A stretch of 64,000 nucleotides of DNA from Sphingomonas sp. H160509 (GTDB lineage: Bacteria; Pseudomonadota; Alphaproteobacteria; Sphingomonadales; Sphingomonadaceae). The notes beneath the pieces are model-generated. The model was not told the origin of the DNA. It did not search any database and saw only the letters and a list, made by a program, of their open reading frames with translations. Every line of letters begins with the position of its first letter. Positions within the stretch are counted from its first letter, which is position 1. Shown piece after piece: positions 1 to 9,031 of this stretch. Location: assembly GCF_024124765.2 (NCBI RefSeq), contig NZ_JAMXSR020000002.1, forward strand, positions 3,988,001 to 4,052,000, read 5' to 3'. Made by a program: the position numbers and the translations under genes.

Positions 1-776
1 TCAACTGTCGGTCGATCGCATACCGCGCCTGGACCGCAGGCAGCGGATCAGGACCGAGCAGGTTCGTGCGCGATCCGCCGTGGCTGCGGCCCGGATCCAT
101 GTTCGAGACCGCGTACATGAGTCCCGCCCAGGCGGGCCGTGCCGAATGCCGGTCGGCGGCATCGACCGGACGATACGCCTTGAACTCGTTTAGCACCGCC
201 ACGGACCCGGCGAGGTGCCCGCCCGCCGAGAAACCCAGCACACCGAGCTTCTCCGCCCTGATCCCGTAGGCGCGCGCGTTGGCGCGGATCAGCCGCATCG
301 CGCGCTGCGCGTCGGCGAGCGGCACATCGGCCCGGTCGGCCCAGCCTTCGCCGGGCAGGCGGTAGCTCAACACAAATGCGGTGATCCCGAAACCGTTCAG
401 CACGCGCGCGACATCGATGCCCTCGTTGCGGAGCGAGGTGATCGAATAGCCGCCACCGGGCACGATCAGCACCGCGCGGCCGTCGGGCCGGGCTGGCCGG
501 AATACACCGACCTCGGGCCGCACCACGCCGCGCATCTGGAAGTCCCGATAACCGTCCGGGTAGCGCGGCATCCGCGGCTGCGGGATCGGCAGCGGGTTCG
601 GCGCGCCTGGCGGAATACCGGGCCAGAGCGCGAACCGTTCGGCGGGTGGCCACATCGGCATCTCCGTCGCACGCGGCTGACCGGCAGCAAGTTGTGCACC
701 GCTTCGCGCGAATGCAGGAAGCGCCAGCCCGGCGGCGAGGGGGGAGGGTGAGCAGCGAACGGCGATCGAAGGTCAT
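1..776 (-). CDS. Exported alpha/beta hydrolase (esterase-like), 3' end outside window
   Basis: Probable serine esterase of the alpha/beta-hydrolase fold. The start is the ATG at 776, with AGGA seven bases upstream. The N-terminus carries a twin-arginine-like signal (DRRSLL followed by a hydrophobic stretch ending near AFA). Downstream the protein shows a GGGYY oxyanion-hole motif and the nucleophile elbow GFSAGG. The reading frame breaks at the run of six G at 739-744: removing one base joins the signal peptide to the hydrolase domain. The C-terminus runs off the left edge of the window, so the catalytic Asp and His cannot be checked. The substrate is unknown; related proteins include carbohydrate acetyl esterases and BD-FAE-like enzymes. 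Confidence 0.75.
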
Positions 777-850
777 GGCCAAATCCTAGACGATCGGATT
801 GCGTTCGGGGAGAGGCGGGCGACGCTATCGGCGATTATTCGCTGGCTTCC

Positions 851-1276
851 TCAAAACACGGCGAGCGCGGCATGCAGCGTGAGTGCAACGAGCATCAGGC
901 TCGACAGCGTGAAGAAGAGAAAGCGTGCCCTGACGCGGTTGCTGGTTGCCTGAACGAGGCTGTGCGCGATCCGCAGTCCAACATACGCCCACGCGATCCA
1001 GGCATTGACGCCGTTGCCCGTGCCGCTGAGCGCGAGAACGGCGGAAACAGCGTAGAACAGCGTCGGCTGCTCCATCAGGTGGTTGTAGTTGTGCGCCTTC
1101 CACTGCACCTGCGGAGGCAGCGATCGATCCGCGTCGGACGCCTTGGTGCCGACGAGCTTGCCCATATCGACGCCGGCCGCCTTCATCGCTGGCAACCGCG
1201 TCGCGAGCGTCCAGCCCAGCATCACGAGCGTCCACGCAATCAGCACGACCATCGGCCGCAGGATCTCGCTATGCAT
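851..1276 (-). CDS. MAPEG family membrane protein
   Basis: A 141-residue integral membrane protein with about four hydrophobic segments, the size and layout of the MAPEG family (membrane-associated eicosanoid/glutathione metabolism proteins). The segment HNYNHLMEQPTLFYAV matches the conserved family core around the second helix. Bacterial MAPEG members are mostly uncharacterised; some have glutathione transferase or peroxidase activity. It starts at the ATG at 1276 and is separated from the next minus-strand gene by a 125-bp hairpin repeat, so co-transcription is uncertain. Confidence 0.8.
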   Translation of the reverse strand: MHSEILRPMVVLIAWTLVMLGWTLATRLPAMKAAGVDMGKLVGTKASDADRSLPPQVQWKAHNYNHLMEQPTLFYAVSAVLALSGTGNGVNAWIAWAYVGLRIAHSLVQATSNRVRARFLFFTLSSLMLVALTLHAALAVF

Positions 1277-1345
1277 GAAAAAGCCTCCCCCGGTTATCCG
1301 AAGGAGGCTGCATCAATTGCCCGGAGGGGGCAACGGTATCTCTAA

Positions 1346-1470
1346 TCCTCGCCCGCCAGGGGGAGGTGGCAGGCGCTTGCCTGACGGAGGGGGAGGAGAG
1401 GGCAAACAGCGTTATCGCCGCCCCCCCTCCGCCGCTTCGCGCCACCTCCCCCTTGCGAGGGAGGATCAGC
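1346..1470. repeat. Intergenic hairpin repeat, family A, copy 1
   Basis: A GC-rich imperfect inverted repeat of about 125 bp. The left arm contains CCGCCAGGGGGAGGTGGC and the right arm GCCACCTCCCCCTTGCGAGG. It ends GAGGATCAG, as copy 2 at 30563 does. Copies 2 and 3 share the same arms and internal GGAGGGGGAGGA block, so this is a dispersed family and not a chance palindrome. It lies between the MAPEG gene and the 3' end of the deoxyhypusine-synthase-like gene. Confidence 0.8.
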
Positions 1471-1475
1471 TAGCC

Positions 1476-2537
1476 TCAGGCCTTGTCGAAGCTCGCGCCC
1501 CACTTGCGGACCGGACGGTCCTTCCAGAGCCCACGATGATACGCATCCGACGCCAGCAGCGGCATCACCGAACCCGCCTCGGCGAACACCATCTGCTCAA
1601 TGCCCGTGTTCACCTTGCCCCACGAAGCCGCTTCCTGCAGCGTCGACGACGAGCACGCACCGTCGCGCACGTCGGCAACCGTGATCTGCACCGCATACTT
1701 GTGAACCTGGACGTCGTCGTGACCGAGGATCTCGGCGCAGACGACCGTATCCTGGATGAAGTTCTTCGGCACGCCGCCGCCGATCATCAGCAGCCCGGTG
1801 GTGCCTGCCTTGATCTTGATCTCGGTGAGTTCGCGGAAATCGGCGATCGCGTCGAGGACCATGTACGGCTTGCCCGCCTTCACCGCGTCGACCTGATGCT
1901 TGACCAGACCGAAGCCCGCCGAGCTGTCGACGAACGCCGGGCAGAAGATCGGCACGTCATGCTCATAGGCGAGCTTGACGAGGCTGTTCTCCTTCTTGCC
2001 ATGCTCGACGAGATACTTGCCCATCTCGCGGATGAACTCGCGGCTCGAATAGGCGCGCGGCTCGAGCGTCTCGGCGATCTCAAAGATCGTGTGGTCGACG
2101 TGCTGGAGTTCTTCCTCGTCGATATAGGTGTCGTAGATCCGGTCGATCATCAGCGAGCGCAGCACGTCGTCGTGTGGCACTTCGAGCGCCTGATAATGCT
2201 TGTGGCCGAGGCCCTCAAAGAAATCCATGTCGACGATCGTCGCGCCGGTCGCGACGATGCCGTCGATCATGTTGTTGCGCAACAGCTCGGCATACAGATC
2301 CATGCAACCGCCGGCGCTCGTCGAGCCCGCGATCACGAGGAAAATCGTGCAGTCCTTGTCGGCCAGCATCTGGTTGTAGATGTCGGTCGCACGGCCGAGG
2401 TCACGGCTGGTGAACGACATCTTCTTCATCGCGTCGACGATCGGCCGCGCGTCGAAGCTGGTGATGTCGATATGCTCGACGGTGGTCGAGAGGAGTTCCG
2501 CCTTGCGCTGCGCGTCGATGCGGGTGTCTTCGGTCAT
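1476..2537 (-). CDS. Deoxyhypusine synthase-like protein (probable homospermidine synthase)
   Basis: A 353-residue member of the deoxyhypusine synthase family, which transfers an aminobutyl group from spermidine by an NAD-dependent reaction. The active-site Lys region is kept (GGGVPKNFIQD, matching GGGVVKHH of the eukaryotic enzyme), as is EAASWGKV. Bacteria lack the eIF5A hypusine substrate, and bacterial members are linked to homospermidine formation from putrescine. It sits directly downstream of an ornithine decarboxylase on the same strand, separated by a hairpin repeat, which fits a putrescine-to-homospermidine pathway. The start ATG at 2537 gives the expected N-terminus. The role is inferred from family and neighbour. 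Confidence 0.85.
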   Translation of the reverse strand: MTEDTRIDAQRKAELLSTTVEHIDITSFDARPIVDAMKKMSFTSRDLGRATDIYNQMLADKDCTIFLVIAGSTSAGGCMDLYAELLRNNMIDGIVATGATIVDMDFFEGLGHKHYQALEVPHDDVLRSLMIDRIYDTYIDEEELQHVDHTIFEIAETLEPRAYSSREFIREMGKYLVEHGKKENSLVKLAYEHDVPIFCPAFVDSSAGFGLVKHQVDAVKAGKPYMVLDAIADFRELTEIKIKAGTTGLLMIGGGVPKNFIQDTVVCAEILGHDDVQVHKYAVQITVADVRDGACSSSTLQEAASWGKVNTGIEQMVFAEAGSVMPLLASDAYHRGLWKDRPVRKWGASFDKA

Positions 2538-2554
2538 TGGGTATCTTTCCTTAT

Positions 2555-2665
2555 CCCCCCCTCCCGCAAGCGGGAGGGGGCTAGGGGTGGGCGCCCGCCA
2601 TCGGCAAGCGACAACGCCGGAGGAGAAGCGCGAGCCCACCCCGGCCCCTCCCGCATGCGGGAGGG
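2555..2665. repeat. Intergenic hairpin repeat, family B-like, between ODC and DHS-like genes
   Basis: An inverted repeat with local stems CCCTCCCGCAAGCGGGAGGG at the left and CCCCTCCCGCATGCGGGAGGGG at the right, each flanked by GGGTGGGC and GCCCACCCC arms that pair with each other. The overall layout matches the elements at 16312 and 43204. It would be transcribed between the two polyamine genes if they form an operon. Confidence 0.75.
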
Positions 2666-2682
2666 GAGTTAGTAGGACTTGG

Positions 2683-3919
2683 TTACAGCTTGACGACGTT
2701 CGACGCGAGGTCCTGGAAGCGCTCGTCATACAGCGAGACCATCGGCTCGTCGGTGACGATCACCGTCTCATCCGATCCGAACCCGTTGAACGCGGTCCGC
2801 ATCGCCGAACCGTACGCGCCGAGCATGCCGATCTCGATATAATCGCCGGCCTGCGTATCCGCGGGCAGCATGAACGGGCCAACCATATAATCCATGTCGT
2901 CGCACGTCGGACCATAGAAGCTGAACTCCATGTCCTTCGCACGGCTGTCCGGCTCGCGAAGCAGCTCGGTCGGGAAGCGCCAGCCGATATGCGCCGCATC
3001 GAACAGCGCGCCATATGCGCCGTCGTTGATATACAGCTCGGTCCCGCGGCGCTTTTCGACGCGCACGATGATCGACGAATATTCCGCGCACAGCGCCCGG
3101 CCCGGCTCGCACCACAGTTCGGAAGAATAGCTGACGGGCAGCGACTCGAACGCACGGTGGATCGTCTCGAAGAAATGCTCGAGCGGCGGGGGCTCCATGC
3201 CGGGATACGAGGACGGGAAGCCGCCGCCGACGTCGATCACGTCGACCGTGACCGCCGCGTCGACGATCGCCGCACGAACGCGCTCCATCGCGTTCGAATA
3301 GGCCCTCGGGGGTCATCGCCTGCGATCCGACATGGAAGCAGATGCCGAGCGCGTCCGCAGCCTGGCGCGCCGCGAACAGCAGCTCCTTGGCTTCATGCGG
3401 GGCCGCACCGAACTTCGACGCCAGCGACAGCTTCGAATGCTCGGACGACACGCGCAACCGGACGCAGAGCGTCAGATCGGTGGCGGCTTTCGTAGCACGG
3501 ACGACCTTGTCGAGCTCTTCCAGGCTGTCCAGGCTGAAGGTCCGTACGCCGTGCGTGAAATACGCCTCGGCGATCGCTTCCTCGGCCTTGACCGGGTGCA
3601 TGAAGCACAGCGTAGCCCCGGGAAGCGTCCGTGCGACCAGGCGCACTTCGGCGATCGACGCCACGTCGTAATGCGTGATGCCATTGTCCCACAGGATCTG
3701 CAGGAGTTCGGGAGACGGGTTCGCCTTCACCGCATACATCGAGCGACCCGGGAACTTCTCGACGAAGAACCGAGCGGCGCGCGCAGCAGCGTGCGGACGA
3801 ACGAGCGTGACCGGATTGACCGGACGCCCTTTAGCGATGTCGATGCCGCTCCTGATGTGGGAGGTGTCGGCGGTCGAATGGGCTTTCGCTAACCCCAGCG
3901 CGATATGATGCTTGACCAA
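2683..3919 (-). CDS. Ornithine decarboxylase (type III PLP fold), one frame break
   Basis: PLP-dependent decarboxylase of the alanine-racemase fold, converting ornithine to putrescine in the cytoplasm. The PLP lysine is in YAVKANPSP near residue 66. The C-terminal half contains VGGGFPSSYPG, EPGRALCAE and the substrate-site cysteine motif GPTCDDMD typical of ornithine rather than diaminopimelate decarboxylases. The frame breaks at the five-G run at 3308-3312; removing one base gives MTPRAYSNAMERVRAAI and rejoins the halves. The start is a TTG at 3919 with a strong GGAGGT site eight bases upstream. Total length is about 411 residues, normal for the family. It probably feeds the downstream DHS-like enzyme. 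Confidence 0.88.
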
Positions 3920-4056
3920 TTCAAGGGACCTCCAATGTCCTGAGACAAATTACAAAAACACTGCCTTGCGGTTGGAAGTCCCATGGGGCAGCGGAAGCGC
4001 GATCTAGGGTTACGCGCCCCCCATGTAAATAGCGTTTGGCGGATAGGAGACGGTGT

Positions 4057-5020
4057 GTGACGATTTTGCGACAACCGACGCGGGCGGGTGTGCGGGACGC
4101 CGCGGAGAAGATCGCCCGGATCCTCCCGCCGACGCCGCTGTTCGTCTGTGAAATCAAGGGCGTACCGGTCGCTTTCAAGGCCGAGTCGTTGCAACCAATC
4201 GGCGCGTTCAAGATTCGCGGCGCGTGGCATCGGCTCACCGCATTGGACGAGGCGACACGACAAAAAGGCGTCGTCGCGTTCTCCTCGGGCAATCACGCGC
4301 AGGGCGTGGCCTGGGCAGCAAAACGGCTAGGCATCGCAGCGACGATCGTGATGCCGTCGGACGCACCGCGGTTGAAGCGCGAGTCAACGCTGGCGTTGGG
4401 CGCGGAGGTGGTCACCTACGACCGCGCGACCGAGAGTCGCGAGACGATCGCCGCAGGGCTGGCGGAGGCGAGGGGCGCAACGCTGGTGCCGAGCTTCGAC
4501 GACCCGTGGATCATCGAGGGGCAGGGGAGCACGGGGATCGAGGCAGCCGCACAGATGGCGGCGCTAGGCATGGGCGTGCCAAGCCGTGTCGTCATCCCCT
4601 GCGGGGGCGGCGGCCTGTCGGCAGGCATCGCGCTGGCCTTGAAGGACAGTGCGATCACCGTCGTCGAGCCCGAAGGCTGGGATGACATGCGCCGCTCGCT
4701 GGAAGCATCCTGGATCGAACCCGTCGGTCCCAATCCGCCGCCGACCGCCTGCGATTCGCTCCAGACCTTACGCGTGTCACCGCTGACGTTCGATGTCCTA
4801 TCTCGTCGCGATGCGACTGGCGTGGCGGTTAGCGAGATCGGAGATCGCGACGGCGCAGCGCTGGGCAGCGGAGAAATTGCGTCTGGTGATCGAGCCAGGC
4901 GGCGCGGTGGGACTAGCGGCGGTGCTGGCCGGCAAGGTAACGCTCGGACCCGGCCTGCTCGTCATCCTGTCCGGCGGCAACGTCGATCTCGCCGCCTACG
5001 CGAAGGCGATAGCTGCATGA
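4057..5020 (+). CDS. Threonine dehydratase / serine racemase-type PLP enzyme, one frame break
   Basis: Fold type II PLP enzyme of about 320 residues that deaminates threonine or serine, or racemises serine. The PLP lysine lies in PIGAFKIRGA, followed by FSSGNHAQG and the glycine loop CGGGGLSAG. It is the short form without a C-terminal ACT domain, so it resembles catabolic dehydratases or racemases more than biosynthetic IlvA. GTG at 4057 has AGGAGA six bases upstream. The frame breaks near 4850; removing one G links VAVSEIG to EIATAQRWAAEKL. It is transcribed divergently from the ornithine decarboxylase, and its stop overlaps the next start as ATGA. Confidence 0.82.
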
Positions 5021-5196
5021 ACCCCGCACTGACCTCAATCGCCTCGGCGGCACCAGCGATCGCGATGCTGGGGATGTTCGCCTGCCTGATCGGCGGGACC
5101 GCGCTGATCGTGAAGAAGCGCGATACGAAGAAGGGCGTGCTGATGCTGGTGATGGCCGTAGTCCTGCTAGCCAACGTAGCGATCTGGACCCTCTAA
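5017..5196 (+). CDS. Small two-helix membrane protein
   Basis: A 59-residue protein with two predicted membrane segments (IASAAPAIAMLGMFACLIGG and VLMLVMAVVLLANVAIW) separated by a basic loop KKRDTKKG. Its ATG overlaps the stop of the dehydratase gene (ATGA), which supports translational coupling. Function unknown; similar short proteins sit at the ends of operons in sphingomonads. Confidence 0.65.
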   Translation: MNPALTSIASAAPAIAMLGMFACLIGGTALIVKKRDTKKGVLMLVMAVVLLANVAIWTL

Positions 5197-5203
5197 CTCC
5201 CTC

Positions 5204-5339
5204 GCCCTACGGAGAGAGGGAAGGGGCCCGCCGCGCTTGCGGTGGGAAGGGGGAGAGGGAGTTGGGGAGAGCGTATCGATCCCCAACTCCCCCTCATCCG
5301 ACGCTGACGCGCCACCTTCTCCCCGAGGGGAGAAGGACA
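5204..5339. repeat. Intergenic hairpin repeat, family C, copy 1
   Basis: A GC-rich element with the signature GAGAGGGAAGGGGCCCGCCG followed by CTTGCGGTGGGAAGGGGGAG, ending with a local stem CTTCTCCCCGAGGGGAGAAG. The same signature recurs at 26395-26550. It lies between convergent genes. Confidence 0.75.
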
Positions 5340-5342
5340 AGC

Positions 5343-5999
5343 TCACCTGATCGGCGAGTTCGGGTCCAGCCGCATGTCGAGATATTTATCCACGCTCCCC
5401 ATCAACTCCGGCATCTCATGCTCGAAGAAGTGGTTAGCCTTCGGAATCGTGTCGTGATGGATCGTGATATGCTTCTGCGTCCGCAGCTTATCGACCAGCT
5501 TCTGCGTCGCCCCCGGCGTAGCGACCTCGTCGGCCTCGCCCTGGATGATTATTCCGCTCGACGGGCACGGCGCCAGGAACGTGAAGTCGTACAAATTCGC
5601 CGGCGGAGCCACCGAGATGAATCCGCGGATTTCCGGACGGCGCATCAGCAGCTGCATGCCGATCCACGCGCCGAAGCTGACGCCCGCGATCCAGGTCGTC
5701 TGCGCCTCGGGATGGAAGCTCTGCACCCAGTCGAGCGCGCTCGCCGCATCGCTCAGCTCGCCGACGCCGTTGTCGAACACGCCCTGGCTCTTGCCAACGC
5801 CGCGGAAGTTGAACCGCAGCGTCGCGAACCCGCGCCGCTGGAAGGTCTTGTAAAGCTGCTGCACGATCGCGTTGTTCATCGTCCCGCCGGCCGACGGATG
5901 CGGGTGCAGGATCATCGCGACGGGTGCGCGTGGACGAGGCCCCGGCGCAAAACGACCTTCGAGACGGCCTTCGGGACCGGGGAAAATGACTTCGGGCAT
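5343..5999 (-). CDS. Alpha/beta hydrolase, cytoplasmic
   Basis: A 218-residue hydrolase related to the COG2945 group. HPHPSAGGTMNN near residue 33, FNFRGVGKS and the nucleophile motif GVSFGAW are visible, and the final His is in KANHFFE. The start ATG at 5999 begins MPEVIFPGPEG. No signal peptide is seen. It is divergent from the cysteine desulfurase cluster, with about 80 bp between them. Substrate unknown. Confidence 0.82.
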   Translation of the reverse strand: MPEVIFPGPEGRLEGRFAPGPRPRAPVAMILHPHPSAGGTMNNAIVQQLYKTFQRRGFATLRFNFRGVGKSQGVFDNGVGELSDAASALDWVQSFHPEAQTTWIAGVSFGAWIGMQLLMRRPEIRGFISVAPPANLYDFTFLAPCPSSGIIIQGEADEVATPGATQKLVDKLRTQKHITIHHDTIPKANHFFEHEMPELMGSVDKYLDMRLDPNSPIR

Positions 6000-6080
6000 A
6001 GGCACTCGCGAGCTGGGATACGCACTCGGGTGGAGTGCCGGAATATGAACGCTATATAGGGTTCGAGCCCCTTTTCGCAA

Positions 6081-7112
6081 TTGGAACCGACCCTGGCCCT
6101 TAACGACTCGCGTATCTACCTCGATCACGCCGCCACCACGCCGATGCGCCCCGAGGCTGTCGCGGCGGTGATGGAGGGCATGGCGCGCTGGGCGAACCCA
6201 TCCTCGCCGCACGCCGAGGGGCGGGCGGCAAGGGCTGCGCTGGAGGATGCGCGCAAGCGGATCGCCAAGGCGCTGGACTGGCCGCATCATGTCATCCTGA
6301 CGAGCGGCGCGAGCGAGTCCGCGGCGTTGGCGTTGCGGGGGCGCCCCGGCATCGCTGTCGCTGCGGTAGAGCATGATGCGGTCCTCCGCGCGGCCGAGCG
6401 GCCGATAATGCTGGACGTCAACGCAAGCGGTATCGTCGTGAACGGGGAGGGAGCCCAGACGATCGCGCTGCAATCCGCGAACAGCGAATCCGGCGTCCTC
6501 CAGGATCGCCCCACCGGCGTCTGGATAGTCGATTGCTCGCAGACGGCTGGCAAGCTCCCGCTCCCCGAGGCAGACCTGATCATCGTATCTGCGCACAAGC
6601 TCGGCGGCCCTCCCGGCATCGGCGCGCTGCTGGTCCGCGATCTCGGCCTGCTCGACCCGACCGGAGGGCAGGAGCGAGGCTACCGCGGCGGCACCGAGAA
6701 CCTCCCCGGCGCGCTCGGGTTCGCCGCCGCACTCGAAGCCCCTCGCGACTGGTTCCCGGGCATGGCCGATCTCCGCGCCCAACTCGACGAAGCCATCCTG
6801 GCGAGCGGCGGCGAGATCGTCGCGCAAAACTCCCCCCGCATCCCCACGATCGCCTCCTACCGAATGCCCGGCGTCAGTTCCGCTGCTCAGTTGATCCGCC
6901 TCGACATGGCGGGGTTTGCGGTATCGGCGGGCAGCGCGTGCTCGTCGGGCAGCATGCGCCCCAGCCACGTGCTCGCCGCAATGGGCTATTCCGCACAAGC
7001 CGCCGCCGAAGTCGTCCGCGTCAGCTTCGGCTGGACTACGACAGCCGAAGATGTCGCAAAGTTCGCCGAAGCCTGGACGCGGATCGCCCAGGACATAAAG
7101 CGAGCCGCATGA
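6081..7112 (+). CDS. Cysteine desulfurase, first of tandem pair
   Basis: NifS/IscS-family PLP enzyme of 343 residues that removes sulfur from cysteine for Fe-S or thiolation pathways. It begins with YLDHAATTPMRP, has the PLP lysine in SAHKLGGPPG and the catalytic cysteine loop SAGSACSSGSMRPSHV. The start appears to be TTG at 6081, since no better in-frame ATG precedes the conserved N-terminus. It overlaps the next desulfurase (ATGA at 7109-7112). It is shorter and more divergent than the housekeeping IscS, lacking the usual long insert after the histidine region. Confidence 0.85.
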   Translation: MEPTLALNDSRIYLDHAATTPMRPEAVAAVMEGMARWANPSSPHAEGRAARAALEDARKRIAKALDWPHHVILTSGASESAALALRGRPGIAVAAVEHDAVLRAAERPIMLDVNASGIVVNGEGAQTIALQSANSESGVLQDRPTGVWIVDCSQTAGKLPLPEADLIIVSAHKLGGPPGIGALLVRDLGLLDPTGGQERGYRGGTENLPGALGFAAALEAPRDWFPGMADLRAQLDEAILASGGEIVAQNSPRIPTIASYRMPGVSSAAQLIRLDMAGFAVSAGSACSSGSMRPSHVLAAMGYSAQAAAEVVRVSFGWTTTAEDVAKFAEAWTRIAQDIKRAA

Positions 7113-8194
7113 CCTACCTCGACTATCAGGCGACCACCCCGCTCGCGCCCGAAGGGCTCGCCGCGATGCTCCCGTGGCTCGAATCACAGCACGCCAACCC
7201 GCATTCCCCCCACCGCGAGGGACGTCGCGCCAAAGCCGCCGTCGAAGTCGCCCGCGATCAGGTTGCCGCACTGCTCCCCCCCGCGGCCGCATCGCGTTCA
7301 CCAGCGGGGCCACGGAAGCGCTCAACTGGGCGATCAAGGGGACGCCCGGCCCGATCGTCACGCTCGGCACCGAACACGCCGCCGTCCTCGACACGGTCGC
7401 AGCGGAAGCGGCGAGGGGGGCGCCAGGTCACGATCCTCCCGGTCAACCCAGACGGCGTGGTCGATCTCGACCAAGCCCGCGCCGCGATCCAACCCGGCAC
7501 CGGGCTCGTCGCCGCGATGCTCGTCAACAACGAGATCGGCGTCATCCAGCCAGTCGCCGCACTCGCCGACCTCGCCCACGCAGCCGGCGCGCTGATGCTC
7601 TGCGACGCGGTGCAAGGCTATGGCCGCATACCCATCCCCGACACGGTCGACCTCATCGCGATATCCGCGCACAAGATCCACGGCCCCAAGGGCATCGGCG
7701 CACTCTGGATCCGCGACGGCGTCGACCTCGCCCCGCTGATGCACGGCGGCGGGCAGGAAGCCCCCGGCCGCTCGGGCACGCTGTCACCCGCACTTTGCGC
7801 GGGCTTCGGCGTCGCCGCACAACTTATGGCGGATCGCAAAGACCAGGATGCTGCACACATCGACCGCCTCTGGTCGCTCGCGCTCGACCGCCTAGGCCCC
7901 GGCTGGATTATCAACGGCTCGACCGAACATCGCTACCACGGCAACCTCAACGTCCGCCGCGCAAACCTGGACGTGAACCGCCTGATGTCCGACCTGCGCG
8001 ACATCGCCTTCTCCGCCGGGTCCGCCTGCGCCAGCGGATCGGGCCGCTCCAGCCACGTCCTCCGCGCGATCGGCCTCACCGAAGCACAGGCACGGTCCAG
8101 CATCCGCCTCGGCTTCGGCCGCTACACCACCGAAACCGAACTCCGCGACGCGATCGATGCGATCGTCGCCGCAGCCGAGGCGCAATGGCCATGA
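7109..8194 (+). CDS. Cysteine desulfurase, second of tandem pair, two frame breaks
   Basis: A second NifS/IscS-type enzyme of about 360 residues. It starts MTYLDYQATTPLAPEG, has the internal TSGATEALNWAI, the PLP lysine in SAHKIHGPKG, the RSGTLSP loop and the catalytic cysteine in SAGSACASGSGRSSHV. Two breaks bracket the segment with TSGATEALNW: a seven-C run at 7276-7282 and a six-G run at 7415-7420. Correcting both restores a continuous protein. It overlaps both the preceding desulfurase and the downstream ferredoxin, so all three form one operon. Confidence 0.85.
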   Translation: MTYLDYQATTPLAPEGLAAMLPWLESQHANPHSPHREGRRAKAAVEVARDQVAALLPPAAASRSPAGPRKRSTGRSRGRPARSSRSAPNTPPSSTRSQRKRRGGRQVTILPVNPDGVVDLDQARAAIQPGTGLVAAMLVNNEIGVIQPVAALADLAHAAGALMLCDAVQGYGRIPIPDTVDLIAISAHKIHGPKGIGALWIRDGVDLAPLMHGGGQEAPGRSGTLSPALCAGFGVAAQLMADRKDQDAAHIDRLWSLALDRLGPGWIINGSTEHRYHGNLNVRRANLDVNRLMSDLRDIAFSAGSACASGSGRSSHVLRAIGLTEAQARSSIRLGFGRYTTETELRDAIDAIVAAAEAQWP

Positions 8195-8496
8195 TCGTCC
8201 GCTTCATCGCCCGCGATGGCACCGCAACGACGACCGCCGCAACCCCCGGCGACCGCCTGCTCGACGCCGCACAGGCGCATAACCAGCCGCTCGAAGGCAC
8301 CTGCGAAGGCCAGCTCGCCTGCGCGACTTGCCACGTGATCGTCGACCCCGCCGACTTCGCCCGCCTGCCGCCAGCGAGCGAGGACGAGGAGGACATGCTC
8401 GATCTCGCGCACAACGCAACGCGCACCAGTCGTCTCGCCTGCCAGATCCGCCTGACCGACGCGCTCGACGGCTTGACCGTGCGCATCCCGCAATAA
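8191..8496 (+). CDS. [2Fe-2S] ferredoxin, adrenodoxin type
   Basis: A ferredoxin of about 101 residues. The cluster ligands are visible as C-EGQLA-C-AT-C and a fourth Cys in RLACQIRL. This spacing is that of the adrenodoxin/Isc ferredoxin group, which passes electrons to Fe-S assembly or to P450 systems. Its ATG at 8191 overlaps the desulfurase stop (an in-frame ATG at 8185 is an alternative). The partnership with two desulfurases points to Fe-S or thiolation chemistry. Confidence 0.88.
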   Translation: MIVRFIARDGTATTTAATPGDRLLDAAQAHNQPLEGTCEGQLACATCHVIVDPADFARLPPASEDEEDMLDLAHNATRTSRLACQIRLTDALDGLTVRIPQ

Positions 8497-8608
8497 ACGA
8501 CAGCAAAGCTTACAGGAAGACAACGGCCGGTTCAGGGAACGTGCACGGCCGGCAGCGGATTATCCCCTCATCACCTCAATGTACGAGGTCTTGAGAGGAG
8601 TACCGGAC

Positions 8609-8950
8609 ATGAAGATTATCGCAATGTTCGCCGCTGGCGCCCTGGCCGCGGGAACGCTGTTCGCCGCGGCACCCGCCGATGCGCAGCGCCACGGCTGGGA
8701 CGGCCCTCGCCACGGTGGTGGCTGGCACGGCGATCGTGGCTGGCATGGCAATCGCGGCTGGCATGGTGACCGCGGCTGGCGCGGCAGGGATCGCGGCTAT
8801 CGTGGCTATGGCGGCGGGTATCGTGGCGACTACGGCTATCGTGGCGGCGGCTACGGCTATCGCGGACCCCGCGGATACGGCCGCTCGCGCGTCGTATGCC
8901 GGATTGAGCGTGGCTATTACGGCCCGGTTCGTCGCTGCTTCCGCCGCTAG
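8609..8950 (+). CDS. Small exported Gly/His/Arg-rich repeat protein
   Basis: A 113-residue exported protein. The N-terminus MKIIAMFAAGALAAGTLFAA ending ADAQ is a clear Sec signal peptide. The mature part begins with tandem hexapeptides of the type GWHGDR and continues with Gly-Tyr-Arg-rich sequence, ending with a more ordered segment carrying two cysteines (VVCRIERGYY and RRCFRR). ATG at 8609 has AGAGGAG eight bases upstream. The His and Trp-rich repeats could bind metal or polyanions, but no function is established. Confidence 0.8.
   Translation: MKIIAMFAAGALAAGTLFAAAPADAQRHGWDGPRHGGGWHGDRGWHGNRGWHGDRGWRGRDRGYRGYGGGYRGDYGYRGGGYGYRGPRGYGRSRVVCRIERGYYGPVRRCFRR
8720..8791 (+). repeat. Four tandem 18-bp repeats coding GWHGDR-type units
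   Basis: Four consecutive 18-bp units beginning GGCTGGCA or GGCTGGCG encode GWHGDR, GWHGNR, GWHGDR and a diverged GWRGRD. The units differ by a few silent and coding changes, which suggests old tandem duplication inside the exported repeat protein. Confidence 0.75.
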
Positions 8951-9031
8951 TACGGAACCGTAACGAACCCCTTTAGTTTAATAACATAGGGTGCCGGGGT
9001 CGGGAGGCCCCGCACCCAAAAGGAGAGTATT

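Noticed and set aside
1089..2672. A 527-residue open frame on the plus strand
   Set aside because: It is antisense to the DHS-like gene, whose motifs are clear; high GC keeps stop codons rare in the shadow frame.
3920..4056. A polyamine riboswitch or speF-type element upstream of the ornithine decarboxylase
   Set aside because: The 137-bp gap shows only a weak CTGCC/GGCAG pairing and is shorter than known speF leaders; evidence is too thin.
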